Source: Myxococcales bacterium (lineage in GTDB: Bacteria > Myxococcota_A > Polyangia > Fen-1088). Taken from it: DNA of 64,000 bases. Position numbers and translations under genes: made by a program. The stretch is taken from positions 1 through 64,000 of the forward strand of contig PLNW01000151.1 in NCBI GenBank assembly GCA_003142855.1, in the 5' to 3' direction. Each line of letters opens with the position of its first letter. Positions within the stretch are counted from its first letter, which is position 1. The notes under the pieces are model-generated. The model worked only from the letters and a program-made list of their open reading frames with translations, was not told the origin of the DNA and searched no databases. This document shows positions 1 to 9,613 of this stretch, in pieces.

Positions 1-145
1 ACCATGATTTCTACTCCGACTGTCGACGAGAAGACGACACCGTACGGTGCCTCGAAGTGCTGCCCACTATTACACGCAATTGGGCCCCAGGGGAAAGGGC
101 CGAAACGAGCACATCGAGAGCGTTGTCGCGGTGCGTGTCGCCAGG

Positions 146-739
146 TCAGCGCAGCAGCGCCGCCACCTTCGGGTAGTCGCCTTCGTCGAGAGAGCCGTTG
201 CGCACGCAACGGATCCTGCCGTCGGGCGCTGCCAGAAGGTGGATGGGGATGGGCATGGAGCCATCGAAAGTGTAGTTCTTGACCCAGGCTCGAAAGTCGG
301 CCGGGTCGGAGGCACGCAGCGACGGCGCCGGGGCGACGTCTGGATGCGCGGCCAGAAATTTCGCCAGTTCGTCCGCATCTTCGTCGAGAGAAAGAAACCA
401 CACGTCTAGCGCCACACCATCTTGCCTGAGCCGGTCGCGCCAGCCGAGAAGCACGGGCATCTCGCGTAGGCAAGGCTTGCACCAAGTCGCCCACAGGTTG
501 AACCATACCCACCGCCCGGTAGACAACGTGCCGACTGACTTGCGCGCGGGCGTGGCCGGCGGCAGTACCAGGTGGGCTCCTGTACCCGTGGCGAATTCGA
601 GGTCGCACCACGGGTCGGGCGGCGCCTTGGCCGTGGGCGCGGCCTTGACGGCCTGGTAGCGGGTGTTGGGTGGCGGCGCCTTTTCCGCGGCTGGGCAGCC
701 AGCCAGGCCAGCGCAAACAAGTAGGAAAAGCAACCGCAT
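146..739 (-). CDS. TlpA-like thioredoxin-fold lipoprotein
   Basis: Lipobox-like start MRLLFLLVCAGLAGC; WFNLWATWCKPCLREMP active-site CxxC motif; a GTG codon directly upstream (742) is an alternative start. Confidence 0.88.
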   Translation of the reverse strand: MRLLFLLVCAGLAGCPAAEKAPPPNTRYQAVKAAPTAKAPPDPWCDLEFATGTGAHLVLPPATPARKSVGTLSTGRWVWFNLWATWCKPCLREMPVLLGWRDRLRQDGVALDVWFLSLDEDADELAKFLAAHPDVAPAPSLRASDPADFRAWVKNYTFDGSMPIPIHLLAAPDGRIRCVRNGSLDEGDYPKVAALLR

Positions 740-748
740 CACACCATC

Positions 749-1438
749 TCAAAGTCTGCAGTCGATCCACGCGATGAAGGCCGATCGGTTGAGATCGGCA
801 GTTGTGCATGCACCCTCGGCGCGCGAGCGCTTCCACTGACAGAACTCCTGGTCCAGCTGCGCGAATTCTTCGCCCAGCCACAGGAGACCCACCTCTTGCT
901 CGAGCTCGGGGTCGTTGAATTTACCCTTGATGTGCTCCAGCACGGCGTCGGCGCGATGGCGGGACAGGTCGCGGTTGTGCTCGACCGAGCCTTCGGGCGA
1001 GGCGCGCGACACCACCAGGAAGTAGGACGCGCCCCGCTGGTCGGCGAAGGTTTTTTCCAGGAGCCCCATGGCCGCTTCGTCGAGATCCGCCTTGTCCTGG
1101 TCGAACTGGACAATGGCCGCACGTTGGGCGAGCGGCGTGAAGAGCGAGTTGAAGTCGCCGCCGGACATGGCCGCCATCTGGCGCGCCTGCAAGGGCTGGC
1201 AGCCGCGCAAGCCACCGCCCTGGATGAGACCGCAGGAGGTGAGCACGCGGCGGAGTATCTGCTTGAGGTTCCCGCTGCAGTAACCTTCGTTGGCCGCGCT
1301 GGCCGTGGCCACGTCGGAGACTTTGTTCAGTGACTCGGTCAAGCGCGTGGCCGAGGCCCGCGTCCACAGCGCAGTGGGGAGCGCCACCCCCAGCAGGGTG
1401 CCCAGCGCGAGCAGGAAGTGGAGCTTGTCGAGCCTCAT
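749..1438 (-). CDS. OmpA-like C-terminal domain-containing protein, membrane anchored
   Basis: N-terminal hydrophobic segment; VQFDQDKADLDEAAMGLLEK...VSRASPEGSVEHNRDLSRHRADAVLEHI resembles the OmpA/MotB domain; overlaps the stop of the upstream VKOR gene by 4 nt. Confidence 0.7.
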   Translation of the reverse strand: MRLDKLHFLLALGTLLGVALPTALWTRASATRLTESLNKVSDVATASAANEGYCSGNLKQILRRVLTSCGLIQGGGLRGCQPLQARQMAAMSGGDFNSLFTPLAQRAAIVQFDQDKADLDEAAMGLLEKTFADQRGASYFLVVSRASPEGSVEHNRDLSRHRADAVLEHIKGKFNDPELEQEVGLLWLGEEFAQLDQEFCQWKRSRAEGACTTADLNRSAFIAWIDCRL

Positions 1439-2688
1439 CGCCGCACCTCCCCGCGCGTGCTGCCATCGCCTTCCAGGGTTCGCGCCAACACGAAGTCGAG
1501 GCCGAGGTCAGTATCCTCGTCGGGGATCTTGCGGTTGCGCACGAAGAGTTGTGGCGTCAGCACTGGCAGCGAATTGGACACCACCCAGCGCAGGCTGCGG
1601 TTGAGCCGGGTCCGCACCAAGGGCAGACCCAGACAGGTGCCCAGGGCCGGGAATTCCTGTTTGAGGAGGGCGTACACCTGGTCCTGGCCACGTGCGCCCG
1701 CGGCCAGCAGCTCGGGCTGGTGGGCAAAGGCCCACTCCAGCACAACGCTGGACTTCTCGCCCGCGCACAACACGGCCTCGCTGACCGCACAGGATCCTGG
1801 ATGCAGCGACTCGTTGACCATCCAGTTGCAGTCCTTGTCGAGCGGGAACAGCACCGTCTGTAGGGCCAGGTCGCGGCCGAGATCGCTGGCGGCTAGGCGC
1901 TGGGAGAACGCCTTGCACGCCGGACACAGTGGATCAAGGACTTCGATAGCCGGCACGCTGCCTGTGCCTTTGTTCTTGAGCATGACGCCGTATCGATCCT
2001 CGGGGTGGCGCAGCTCGTTCTTGTGGGTGAGCGTGTCGGGATAGGGAGGCTTCTGCACCATGTAGAGCATGACCGGGACCAGAACCAAGGCACAGCCTTC
2101 CAGAAAGTAGAGCGGCCACTGGCCTGAGCTCGTGCTTGCGCCCCTGGCCGCCCCGATGTGGGCCCAGATGGCCGCGACCAGCACCCCCAGCGACGCCCCG
2201 TAGATGCCCGCGCACACGGTACACACCGTGCCCAGCTCCACCTTCGAGATCCAGAAGTAGATGACGGAGGTGGCGACCGGGAGCAGCGCCGCCACGATGA
2301 GGAACCCAGTCTCGCCGCGATCAATCCCGCGGCGCAGAGACAGATCCAGGCCACGAAAGAAGAGAAAAGCAAACACGCCCAGCGCGGGCAGCGCGATGGG
2401 AATCCCGCCCCAGGTCAGGCTGCGGAACACCGAGGAATAGGGGCTCATGAGAACCGCGTGGCACCCTGAGGTTCCGGCGGAATCACGGGGACCCATGCCT
2501 GGCACGATGGAGCAGGTGATGGCGTGCACTTGACGGTCGAGGTGCGCCACGAAGTCGTAGGTCGACACGGCGGAGAACACCACCCCCAACAAGGCGAAAA
2601 GCGCGAAGGCAACCAAAGCCGCGCGCGGAGCGCCATCCGGACTTCCCTTCTCTTGCACGAAGGCTTGCGGATTCACGTCCGGCACCAT
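1435..2688 (-). CDS. VKOR family protein fused to a DsbA/thioredoxin-like domain
   Basis: Multiple TM segments with CTVCAGIYGASLG (VKOR-like CxxC) followed by LDPLCPACKAFSQRL (thioredoxin-like CxxC). Start taken at MVPDVNPQ rather than the longer ORF start at 3423, which overlaps the + strand OmpA gene. Confidence 0.82.
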   Translation of the reverse strand: MVPDVNPQAFVQEKGSPDGAPRAALVAFALFALLGVVFSAVSTYDFVAHLDRQVHAITCSIVPGMGPRDSAGTSGCHAVLMSPYSSVFRSLTWGGIPIALPALGVFAFLFFRGLDLSLRRGIDRGETGFLIVAALLPVATSVIYFWISKVELGTVCTVCAGIYGASLGVLVAAIWAHIGAARGASTSSGQWPLYFLEGCALVLVPVMLYMVQKPPYPDTLTHKNELRHPEDRYGVMLKNKGTGSVPAIEVLDPLCPACKAFSQRLAASDLGRDLALQTVLFPLDKDCNWMVNESLHPGSCAVSEAVLCAGEKSSVVLEWAFAHQPELLAAGARGQDQVYALLKQEFPALGTCLGLPLVRTRLNRSLRWVVSNSLPVLTPQLFVRNRKIPDEDTDLGLDFVLARTLEGDGSTRGEVRR

Positions 2689-2803
2689 AGCACTGCCGGT
2701 AAGCCGCGCATGTTTCTTCAAAGATTCTAGTCGTTGCTGCCCGCACACTATCGTGGACGTCGAAGATGGGGTAAAGTGACGGCCTCTGACACGGGAGGAT
2801 ATC

Positions 2804-3592
2804 GTGAGACACACAAGCAAACTCTTAGGAATGTTTCTAGTTGGTTCGCTCTTCGCCATGGGCTGCGGTCCATCCGAGCTGGAGCAAAAGGTTCCGGTGC
2901 TCGAAAAGCAATTGAAGGAGCAGCAGGACGAGAACGCCAAGCTGAAAGCTGACAAAGCAGACCTGACCAAGAAGCTGGCGGACGCAACCGCGGCGGCTGA
3001 CAGATTCAAGGCGTGGGGCACGGGCACCCAGGCTGACAAGGAAGCTTTGCAGAAGAAGCTGGCCGAGCTGGAGAAGGCCAAGGCGGCGTCCGAGGCACGC
3101 GAAGCCATGTTCAGGAGCCTGGCTGAAAAGCTGCGCTCAATGGTCGACGCCGGCCAGATCAAGGTAACCGTGCGCAACGGGCGCATGCTGCTGGTCCTCC
3201 CCAACGACATCCTTTTCGATTCCGGCAAGGTCGAGCTGAAGGACGAAGGCAAGACCGCCATTGCGAACGTGGCCAAGGTGCTGGCTGGCATGGCTGACCG
3301 CCACTTCCTGGTGGCCGGACACACCGACAACGTGCCCATCAAGACCCACAAGTTCCGTTCCAACTGGGAACTGTCCACCCAGCGCGCGGTCGAGGTTACC
3401 CGATTGCTGGTCGAGGGCGGCATGAAGCCCAGCCAGCTCGGTGCCGCCGGCTATGCGGACTTCGATCCCGCGGCTTCTAATGACACGCCCGATGGTCAGA
3501 AGCAGAATCGCCGCATCGAGATCGTGGTCGAGCCGAATCTGTCCGAGCTGCCCAGCCTGGACGGCCTTGGCGGCAAGCCGGCCGGCAAGTAG
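2804..3592 (+). CDS. OmpA family lipoprotein with coiled-coil N-terminus
   Basis: Lipobox LFAMGC; heptad-rich EKQLKEQQDENAKLKADK; OmpA domain FDSGKVELKDEG...VAGHTDNVPI...NWELSTQRAVEVTRLLVEGG...RRIEIVVEP. Confidence 0.9.
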   Translation: MRHTSKLLGMFLVGSLFAMGCGPSELEQKVPVLEKQLKEQQDENAKLKADKADLTKKLADATAAADRFKAWGTGTQADKEALQKKLAELEKAKAASEAREAMFRSLAEKLRSMVDAGQIKVTVRNGRMLLVLPNDILFDSGKVELKDEGKTAIANVAKVLAGMADRHFLVAGHTDNVPIKTHKFRSNWELSTQRAVEVTRLLVEGGMKPSQLGAAGYADFDPAASNDTPDGQKQNRRIEIVVEPNLSELPSLDGLGGKPAGK

Positions 3593-3670
3593 TCCCTGTG
3601 GGGACATAGGCATCAGCCAGTACAGTGAAGATCGCTATGTCCTCGTCCTGGAAGCCCGTGTCTCGCTTTG

Positions 3671-3700
3671 CGTAGGGGCGGCCTGCAGGTCGTCCCTACG
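3671..3700. repeat. 30-bp REP-like imperfect palindrome just upstream of murC
   Basis: CGTAGGGGCGGCCTGCAGGTCGTCCCTACG folds as one hairpin with G-U wobbles; self-complementary centre CCTGCAGG. Confidence 0.6.
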
Positions 3701-3714
3701 GGGTCGTGCCCCCG

Positions 3715-5076
3715 ATGTTCAAGAAGCGTGACGTAGCCATACACTTCGTGGGGATCGGCGGCATCGGCATGTCAGGGATAGCCGAGGTGCTGCTCAACCT
3801 CGGCTATCGTGTGTCCGGGTCGGATCAGCGTGCCAGCGAGGCGACCCGCCGGCTGGAGGTACTGGGCGGGCAGATCCAGATCGGGCATCGCGCCGAGCAG
3901 GTTCAAGGCGCTGATGTGGTGGTGATTTCCAGCGCAGTCAAGCCCGACAATCCCGAGGTGCTGGCGGCGCGCCGGCGCAACATACCGGTGATTCCACGCG
4001 CCGAGATGCTGGGCGAGCTGATGCGCGTGAAAGACGGCGTCGCGGTGGCCGGCTCGCACGGCAAGACCAGCACCACCACTATGGTCGCCACGATTCTAGC
4101 CCACGCCGGCCTCGACCCGACCGCTATCATCGGCGGCAAGGCCAAGGTATTTGGGTCCAACGCGCGCTTGGGCCAGGGCGAGGTGCTGGTAGCCGAGGCG
4201 GATGAGTCGGATGGTTCGTTTCGCCACCTCATTCCCATGGTCGCGGTCATCACCAACATCGATCGCGAGCACATGGACCACTACGGGACCGAGGTCGCCT
4301 TGCGCGAGGCCTTCGTCGATTTTGCCAACAAGGTCCCGTTCTACGGACTGGTGGTTCTCTGTGCCGACAACCCGGTGGCCGCCGGGTTGGCCGCGGACCT
4401 GCAGAAGCGCCACGTCACCTACGGGCTGTCAGCGGGCGACTATCGCGGCGAGATCTTGTCTGCCGATGCGCAGGGCACACGCCTGCGGGTGGCCGTGCAC
4501 GGCAAGGCCCGCGGCGAGGTGTGGGTGCGCATGCCCGGCATCCACTACGCGCAGAACGCGCTGGCGGCCCTGTGTGTGTCCGACGTGTTCGATGTGCCTT
4601 TTTCGGTCTATGGCGAGGCGTTGGCTTCATTTGCCGGCGTGGACCGGCGCTTTTCCGTGCGCGGCGAGGCGGGCGGGGTTCTGGTGGTGGACGACTACGG
4701 CCACCACCCAACCGAGATCGCCGCCACCCTGGCCGCCGCGCGCCTTTTCGGCCGGCGCTTGCTGGTTGCCTTCCAGCCCCACCGTTTCACCCGCACGCGC
4801 GATTTGCTCAAGGATTTCGCGCCCGCGCTCAAAGGCGCTGACGAGATTGTCCTCACTGACATATACGCGGCCGGCGAGTCGCCCATCGAAGGCACGACCA
4901 TCGAGCGGTTGCTGGCCACCTTCCCCGCCGGGAGCCTCGTGACCTACCTGGCGCGCAAGGGTTTGGCCGAGAGTCTACTGCCCCGCCTACGCTCCGGCGA
5001 TCTCCTGCTGACCCTGGGCGCGGGCGACATCACCCAGGTGGGGGGTGAGATCCTCGCACGTCTGAAGAAGGCGTAG
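3715..5076 (+). CDS. murC: UDP-N-acetylmuramate--L-alanine ligase
   Basis: HFVGIGGIGMSGIAEVL, VAGSHGKTSTTTM, EADESDGSF, VVDDYGHHPTEI, FQPHRFTRT motifs of MurC; an upstream start at 3706 is also possible. Confidence 0.97.
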   Translation: MFKKRDVAIHFVGIGGIGMSGIAEVLLNLGYRVSGSDQRASEATRRLEVLGGQIQIGHRAEQVQGADVVVISSAVKPDNPEVLAARRRNIPVIPRAEMLGELMRVKDGVAVAGSHGKTSTTTMVATILAHAGLDPTAIIGGKAKVFGSNARLGQGEVLVAEADESDGSFRHLIPMVAVITNIDREHMDHYGTEVALREAFVDFANKVPFYGLVVLCADNPVAAGLAADLQKRHVTYGLSAGDYRGEILSADAQGTRLRVAVHGKARGEVWVRMPGIHYAQNALAALCVSDVFDVPFSVYGEALASFAGVDRRFSVRGEAGGVLVVDDYGHHPTEIAATLAAARLFGRRLLVAFQPHRFTRTRDLLKDFAPALKGADEIVLTDIYAAGESPIEGTTIERLLATFPAGSLVTYLARKGLAESLLPRLRSGDLLLTLGAGDITQVGGEILARLKKA

Positions 5077-5292
5077 TTTTGAGGCCGCTACCGCTGGAAG
5101 AACCGACGGCCGTTCCGGAACTTGCTGCTCGCCTGATCGCGGGGCTCCCGGGCGCGACGAGATCATGACAGCGGTGCCGTGGTTTGGCTGCCTCCGGGCA
5201 CATGCGGTCGTCTTCGCCCTCGTAAGCGCCTGAATCTTCATGGGTCCGCGGGCACGCCAGATGCATCGCCTTGGCGGCCGAAGGGGACGACC

Positions 5293-7803
5293 ATGACAAC
5301 AACGCGGAGAACTCTGTCGATTGGCGCAATGGCTCTATTCAGTACGCTGGGGCTCGCTTGTGCGGACAATCCCGGTGTGGGTGTGGGAAACCCACCCGAT
5401 GCTGGCAGTCCTGACGTTGCTTCAGGTGCCACGATCGCCGTGACAGTGGTCCCTGCTCTGCCTACCGCAACCGCTTCGACTACCGGCACCGCCACGGCTA
5501 CCGCGGGGCAGACTTCGACGACCACGGGCACGGCAACGACCACGAGCACTTCCACGCCAACCGCTGTGAAGACGGTCACCGTGACCTCCACGTCTACCTC
5601 CACGGCCGGCGTCGCGGTCAGTGTGTCCCCACAGAACGGCTACAACCTGGTCACCATCGCCTACCCGGCCGCCTGGTCCTGTCCCTCCGACACTTCGCTG
5701 CCGTCCAGCATCCCAGCCGTGGGCACGTTGCCCACAGACCCTTCACTCAACGCTACCGACTGTGCCTCGCTGGCAAACCTGCGCAGGCCGCAGCTCAAGG
5801 CGCAGAGTCTTGCGGCGCTTACCAACACGCGCGCCAATCTCATCAGCGAGAACTGCACGAAGAAGACTGAGACGCGTTGTCTTGACAGCAATGGCACGGA
5901 TGTCAGCATCTACAATTGCTACTACTCGTACGGGAGCGTGGACGCGGGAGCGTCCTGGGGGTACGGCGGAATGACAGCAGCGGGTGGGGCTATGATGGTC
6001 CCGACCAATAGCGGAGCAGCGGGTGCCTCTGGGGCCACGGAGTATTCGACCACCAACACCCAGGTGGCGAGCGTGGACGAAGCCGACTACATCAAGAACG
6101 ACAGCAACACCATCTTCGTGCTGAGCGCCGACGGGCTGCACATCATCGACGCCTGGCCCGCAGCCCAGACCCACGAGATCGCGCATCTCACGCTGACGGG
6201 CGAGCCGCGCCGGATGTACTTGCTCGACAACCGGCTGGTGGTCTACACGCGCGAGCAAGCCACCAGCACCAGCGGCGGCGCGGGCAGTTCCAATCCCTCG
6301 GACCAGGGCTGCACCTATGGCTACGAGTGCCGCTTCTCCAGCGAGGGCGGGCACACCCTGGTCGTCGTGTACGATGTGACCAATCCGGCATCACCGGCCG
6401 AATTGGTCCGTTATGAGATGTCAGGCGGCTATGTCGACTCGCGCCGGATCGGGTCCGTGGTCTACAGCGTGGTGCACGACACGGGCGCCACGCAGATTCC
6501 AGACCTCGACTACACCCTGCAAGCCACCAGCTACGACGACCTGCAGACGAAGTTCAATCAAAGGGTCGCCGACAACGACGCGAAGATCGACAACACCAGC
6601 GACGGATACTTCCTGCCCTGGTCGCGCACCACCAAACCAGGCGGAAGCGCCACGCTCAGCTCGGACTGTCAGCACGCTTGGGTGGCGCAGAATGCACAGG
6701 GCGCGAGTTTTGTCTCGCTCAACGCCTTCGACCTGACCAAGCTCGAGAGCCCGACCCGCACGGTCCTGGGTTCCAGCCCCGGCTACGTGTATTCCTCGGC
6801 GACCGCGCTGTACATGGCCGTCGACAAAACCTACGAAGCAGACTACGCCAGCGGGAGCTACTACTCTTACTATCAACCCACCGACTCCTTCGTTCACAAG
6901 TTCACCCTGAACGGCACTGACACGAGCTACGTCGGCAGCGTCGCCTTGCCGGGCCACATCCTCAACCAATTTGCCATGGATGAGAACAACGGCGTCCTGC
7001 GCGTGGCCTCGACCAGTGGCTGGGTTCCTGACCCCTCAGTCATAAGCTACCTCACGACGTTCGGCGAACAGAGCGGCAAGCTGTCGCAGCTGGGCCAAAT
7101 CGGTGGAATCGCCCCACAAGAAGACATCCGCTCGGTGCGTTTCGACGGCGACCGTGGATTCGTGGTCACCTTCAAGAAGACGGATCCGCTTTTCGTCTTC
7201 GACCTGACCGACCCCGCCAATCCCAAGACACTGGGCGAGCTTCAGATTCCGGGCTTCTCGACCTATATGCAGCCGCTCGACACCAACCACATGCTGGCCA
7301 TCGGGTTCACCGCCGACGACGAGGGATCCTTCGCCTGGTTCAACGGCATCCAGATTCAAATTTTCGACGTGACCGACTTGGCCAATCCCAAGCTGGCGTG
7401 GAAGACGGTGATCGGCACCCGCGGCTCGAATTCCGAGGCGCTCACCAATCACCTGGCTTTCAATTACTTCGCGCCCAAGAAGATGTTGGCCTTGCCCATT
7501 ACAGTGTGCGAAGGCGGCGGCAACGGTGTCTATGCTCAGGACCTGACCTTCGCCGGTCTCATGGTCTTCGACGTCTCCCTCGACACCGGCATCAGCGAGC
7601 ATGGCCGCCTGCCGTTCCTGGATCCCTCCACGGTCAGCGCGAGCGCCAATTGCGACGAATTCTGGACGGATTCCAAGTCGCTGGTCAAACGCAGCATCTT
7701 CATGGACGACTGGATCTACGGTTTCAGCGATACCCAACTGCGTGTCGCCGCGCTCTCCAACATGAGCAGCGTTCTTCAGACAGTGCCTCTCGTGAGCCAG
7801 TAG
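5293..7803 (+). CDS. Secreted beta-propeller domain lipoprotein (COG4880-like)
   Basis: Lipobox LGLAC; Thr/Ser-rich linker; TNTQVASVDEADYIKNDSNTIFVLS...ADGLHIIDAWPA motif typical of the C-terminal beta-propeller secreted family. Confidence 0.8.
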   Translation: MTTTRRTLSIGAMALFSTLGLACADNPGVGVGNPPDAGSPDVASGATIAVTVVPALPTATASTTGTATATAGQTSTTTGTATTTSTSTPTAVKTVTVTSTSTSTAGVAVSVSPQNGYNLVTIAYPAAWSCPSDTSLPSSIPAVGTLPTDPSLNATDCASLANLRRPQLKAQSLAALTNTRANLISENCTKKTETRCLDSNGTDVSIYNCYYSYGSVDAGASWGYGGMTAAGGAMMVPTNSGAAGASGATEYSTTNTQVASVDEADYIKNDSNTIFVLSADGLHIIDAWPAAQTHEIAHLTLTGEPRRMYLLDNRLVVYTREQATSTSGGAGSSNPSDQGCTYGYECRFSSEGGHTLVVVYDVTNPASPAELVRYEMSGGYVDSRRIGSVVYSVVHDTGATQIPDLDYTLQATSYDDLQTKFNQRVADNDAKIDNTSDGYFLPWSRTTKPGGSATLSSDCQHAWVAQNAQGASFVSLNAFDLTKLESPTRTVLGSSPGYVYSSATALYMAVDKTYEADYASGSYYSYYQPTDSFVHKFTLNGTDTSYVGSVALPGHILNQFAMDENNGVLRVASTSGWVPDPSVISYLTTFGEQSGKLSQLGQIGGIAPQEDIRSVRFDGDRGFVVTFKKTDPLFVFDLTDPANPKTLGELQIPGFSTYMQPLDTNHMLAIGFTADDEGSFAWFNGIQIQIFDVTDLANPKLAWKTVIGTRGSNSEALTNHLAFNYFAPKKMLALPITVCEGGGNGVYAQDLTFAGLMVFDVSLDTGISEHGRLPFLDPSTVSASANCDEFWTDSKSLVKRSIFMDDWIYGFSDTQLRVAALSNMSSVLQTVPLVSQ

Positions 7804-7907
7804 GCACGAAGATCTGACGCGCTTCTCCGCCGCGCGTGTCGCATAATCGACGCGAAGACGGTAAGGTCTTCGACGGTCGAGCGATAGGATGGATATCGCG
7901 GAGCAAG

Positions 7908-8471
7908 ATGGGACTGCACCTTGTCGGGTCACTCTCCGATCCTGAAGAGGCCAACGGCCGGCCGGAGCCTCTGGACAGGCTGTACGAGGAACACGCCTCC
8001 GACGTGAAGCGCTGGGCGCGGCGACTGGCTGGACCGCGCGCCGATCTCGAAGATCTGGTACACGACGTTTTTGTCATTGCTCTTCGTCGGCCGTTCGTGA
8101 GCCGGCACCAGGCGACTGTGAAGACCTGGTTGTTCCGGGTGACCGAGAATGTGGTTCGCAGCCGCATGCGCCGCGGGTTCATCCGGCGGCTGCTTTTCAA
8201 CCGCCACCAGGAAACACTGGTGTCTCTGGCTCCGTCGCCGTCCACGCCGCAGGAAGAAATCGAGCGACGCGAACGGCATGTCCGGCTCTACCAGGCGCTC
8301 GATCAGCTCCCTGACGGTTACCGGACAGCTCTCATTCTCTACGAGATTGAAGGGCTTTCGGGTGAAGAGGTGGCTGAGTTGACCGGCACCAGCCTGGGGA
8401 CAGTCTGGGTTCGGCTGCACCGGGGACGGGCCAAACTTCTCGAAGTCCTAGATAAGGAAGAACGACCATGA
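7908..8471 (+). CDS. ECF-type RNA polymerase sigma-70 factor
   Basis: Region 2 LYEEHASDVKRWARRLAGPRADLEDLVHDVFVIALRR; region 4 LDQLPDGYRTALILYEIEGLSGEEVAELTGTSLGTVWVRLHRGRAKL; upstream in-frame start at 7836. Confidence 0.92.
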   Translation: MGLHLVGSLSDPEEANGRPEPLDRLYEEHASDVKRWARRLAGPRADLEDLVHDVFVIALRRPFVSRHQATVKTWLFRVTENVVRSRMRRGFIRRLLFNRHQETLVSLAPSPSTPQEEIERRERHVRLYQALDQLPDGYRTALILYEIEGLSGEEVAELTGTSLGTVWVRLHRGRAKLLEVLDKEERP

Positions 8472-9613
8472 GGCCATGTCGCCAGAATCCCACGCGTTTG
8501 GCCGAGCTGCCGCCAGAAAATGACCCGGCGGGAGTTGCGCTGCTGATCCAGAGCGCCAGGCAGGCGCCCGACGAGCCTCTGCCGCTGGTCAAGTGGCGCA
8601 TTCGAAACAGCCTGCGCCGGCGCAGCGAGTGGAATCGCCGCGGGCTGCGTCTAGCGCTGGTGGGTGCCCTGGTTTTCTTTGCCGGCAGTGTGGTCGGCGC
8701 AATTGCCGTGCCGCTTCTGGGCTCGCGGCTGCGCTCGGCGCCGCCGGAACCGGCCGAGACCCATCCGTCATCGCAAGCTGTTCGCCATTCTCACCGCCGC
8801 GTGCTCACTCCAGCGATCCCGGCACCACCCGCTGACCAACCAATCGTGCCGGCGGAGCCGCCTGCTGTTCCAGCCCCGGCAATGCTACCGGAAACTAGGT
8901 CCGTCGCGGCCTTGGATACATCCGCGAAAGCGAAGGCCGCGTCGGCACCAGTGGCGCCGGTGGTTTCCGTCGCGACGATGTCGAAGGTGGCGGCGTTGCA
9001 TCCGTCGACTGCGTTGAAAACGACGCGCGCTCCGTTGGCGGAGCCGGCATGGTTGGAGCCGATGCCACCCGCCGAGGCATCACCGCCGCCACCTGACGAG
9101 CATTTCCTGTTGACGACCGCGGTGCGAAGGCTGCGCACGGCGCACGATCCGGCGTCCGCCCTGGCAGCGCTCGACGACTACAGGGCGCGCTTTCCGGGCG
9201 GCGTGCTTGCTCCCGAGGCGGCCATGCTGCGCGCGGAGGCGCTCCTACAGATTGGCCGCAAAGGCGACGCGCTTGCTGAGTTGGATGGGCTGTCGCTCGC
9301 TCAGATGCCCAACAGCGACGAGCCTCACGTTCTGCGGGGAGAGCTGCGGGCGGCTGTGGGCCGCTGGCGAGAAGCCTTGGCAGATTTCGACGTCGTCCTG
9401 CGCGGTCACGCCGGGGCGGGGGCCGACATCGGCACGCCACCCGATGCGAAAGCGCACGGACGCTTGGAACGCGCCTTGTGGGGCCGGGCCCTGGCCCGCA
9501 GCCGCCTGGGCGACGACGCTGGCGCACGCGCGGATCTGCGCGAGTGTCTCCGGCTCTTTCCGCGCGGACGCTTCGCTCCCGAGGCGGCCCGCCTGCTTGG
9601 TGAGCACCGTTGA
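8468..9613 (+). CDS. Membrane-anchored repeat (TPR-like) protein, possible anti-sigma partner
   Basis: ATGA overlap with the sigma gene; one TM segment (LRLALVGALVFFAGSVVGAIAVPLL); Pro/Ala linker; C-terminal LRTAHDPASALAALDDYRARFPGGVLAPEAAMLRAEALLQ repeats. Confidence 0.7.
   Translation: MRPCRQNPTRLAELPPENDPAGVALLIQSARQAPDEPLPLVKWRIRNSLRRRSEWNRRGLRLALVGALVFFAGSVVGAIAVPLLGSRLRSAPPEPAETHPSSQAVRHSHRRVLTPAIPAPPADQPIVPAEPPAVPAPAMLPETRSVAALDTSAKAKAASAPVAPVVSVATMSKVAALHPSTALKTTRAPLAEPAWLEPMPPAEASPPPPDEHFLLTTAVRRLRTAHDPASALAALDDYRARFPGGVLAPEAAMLRAEALLQIGRKGDALAELDGLSLAQMPNSDEPHVLRGELRAAVGRWREALADFDVVLRGHAGAGADIGTPPDAKAHGRLERALWGRALARSRLGDDAGARADLRECLRLFPRGRFAPEAARLLGEHR

Noticed and set aside
1-145. 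Possible short plus-strand genes at the window start (4-282, 47-409)
   Set aside because: Mostly overlap the TlpA-like gene on the opposite strand; no motif or RBS support
2689-3423. N-terminal extension of the 662-aa VKOR-containing ORF
   Set aside because: Extension is antisense to the OmpA lipoprotein and has Ser/Ala/Phe-rich shadow composition; VKOR start placed at 2688
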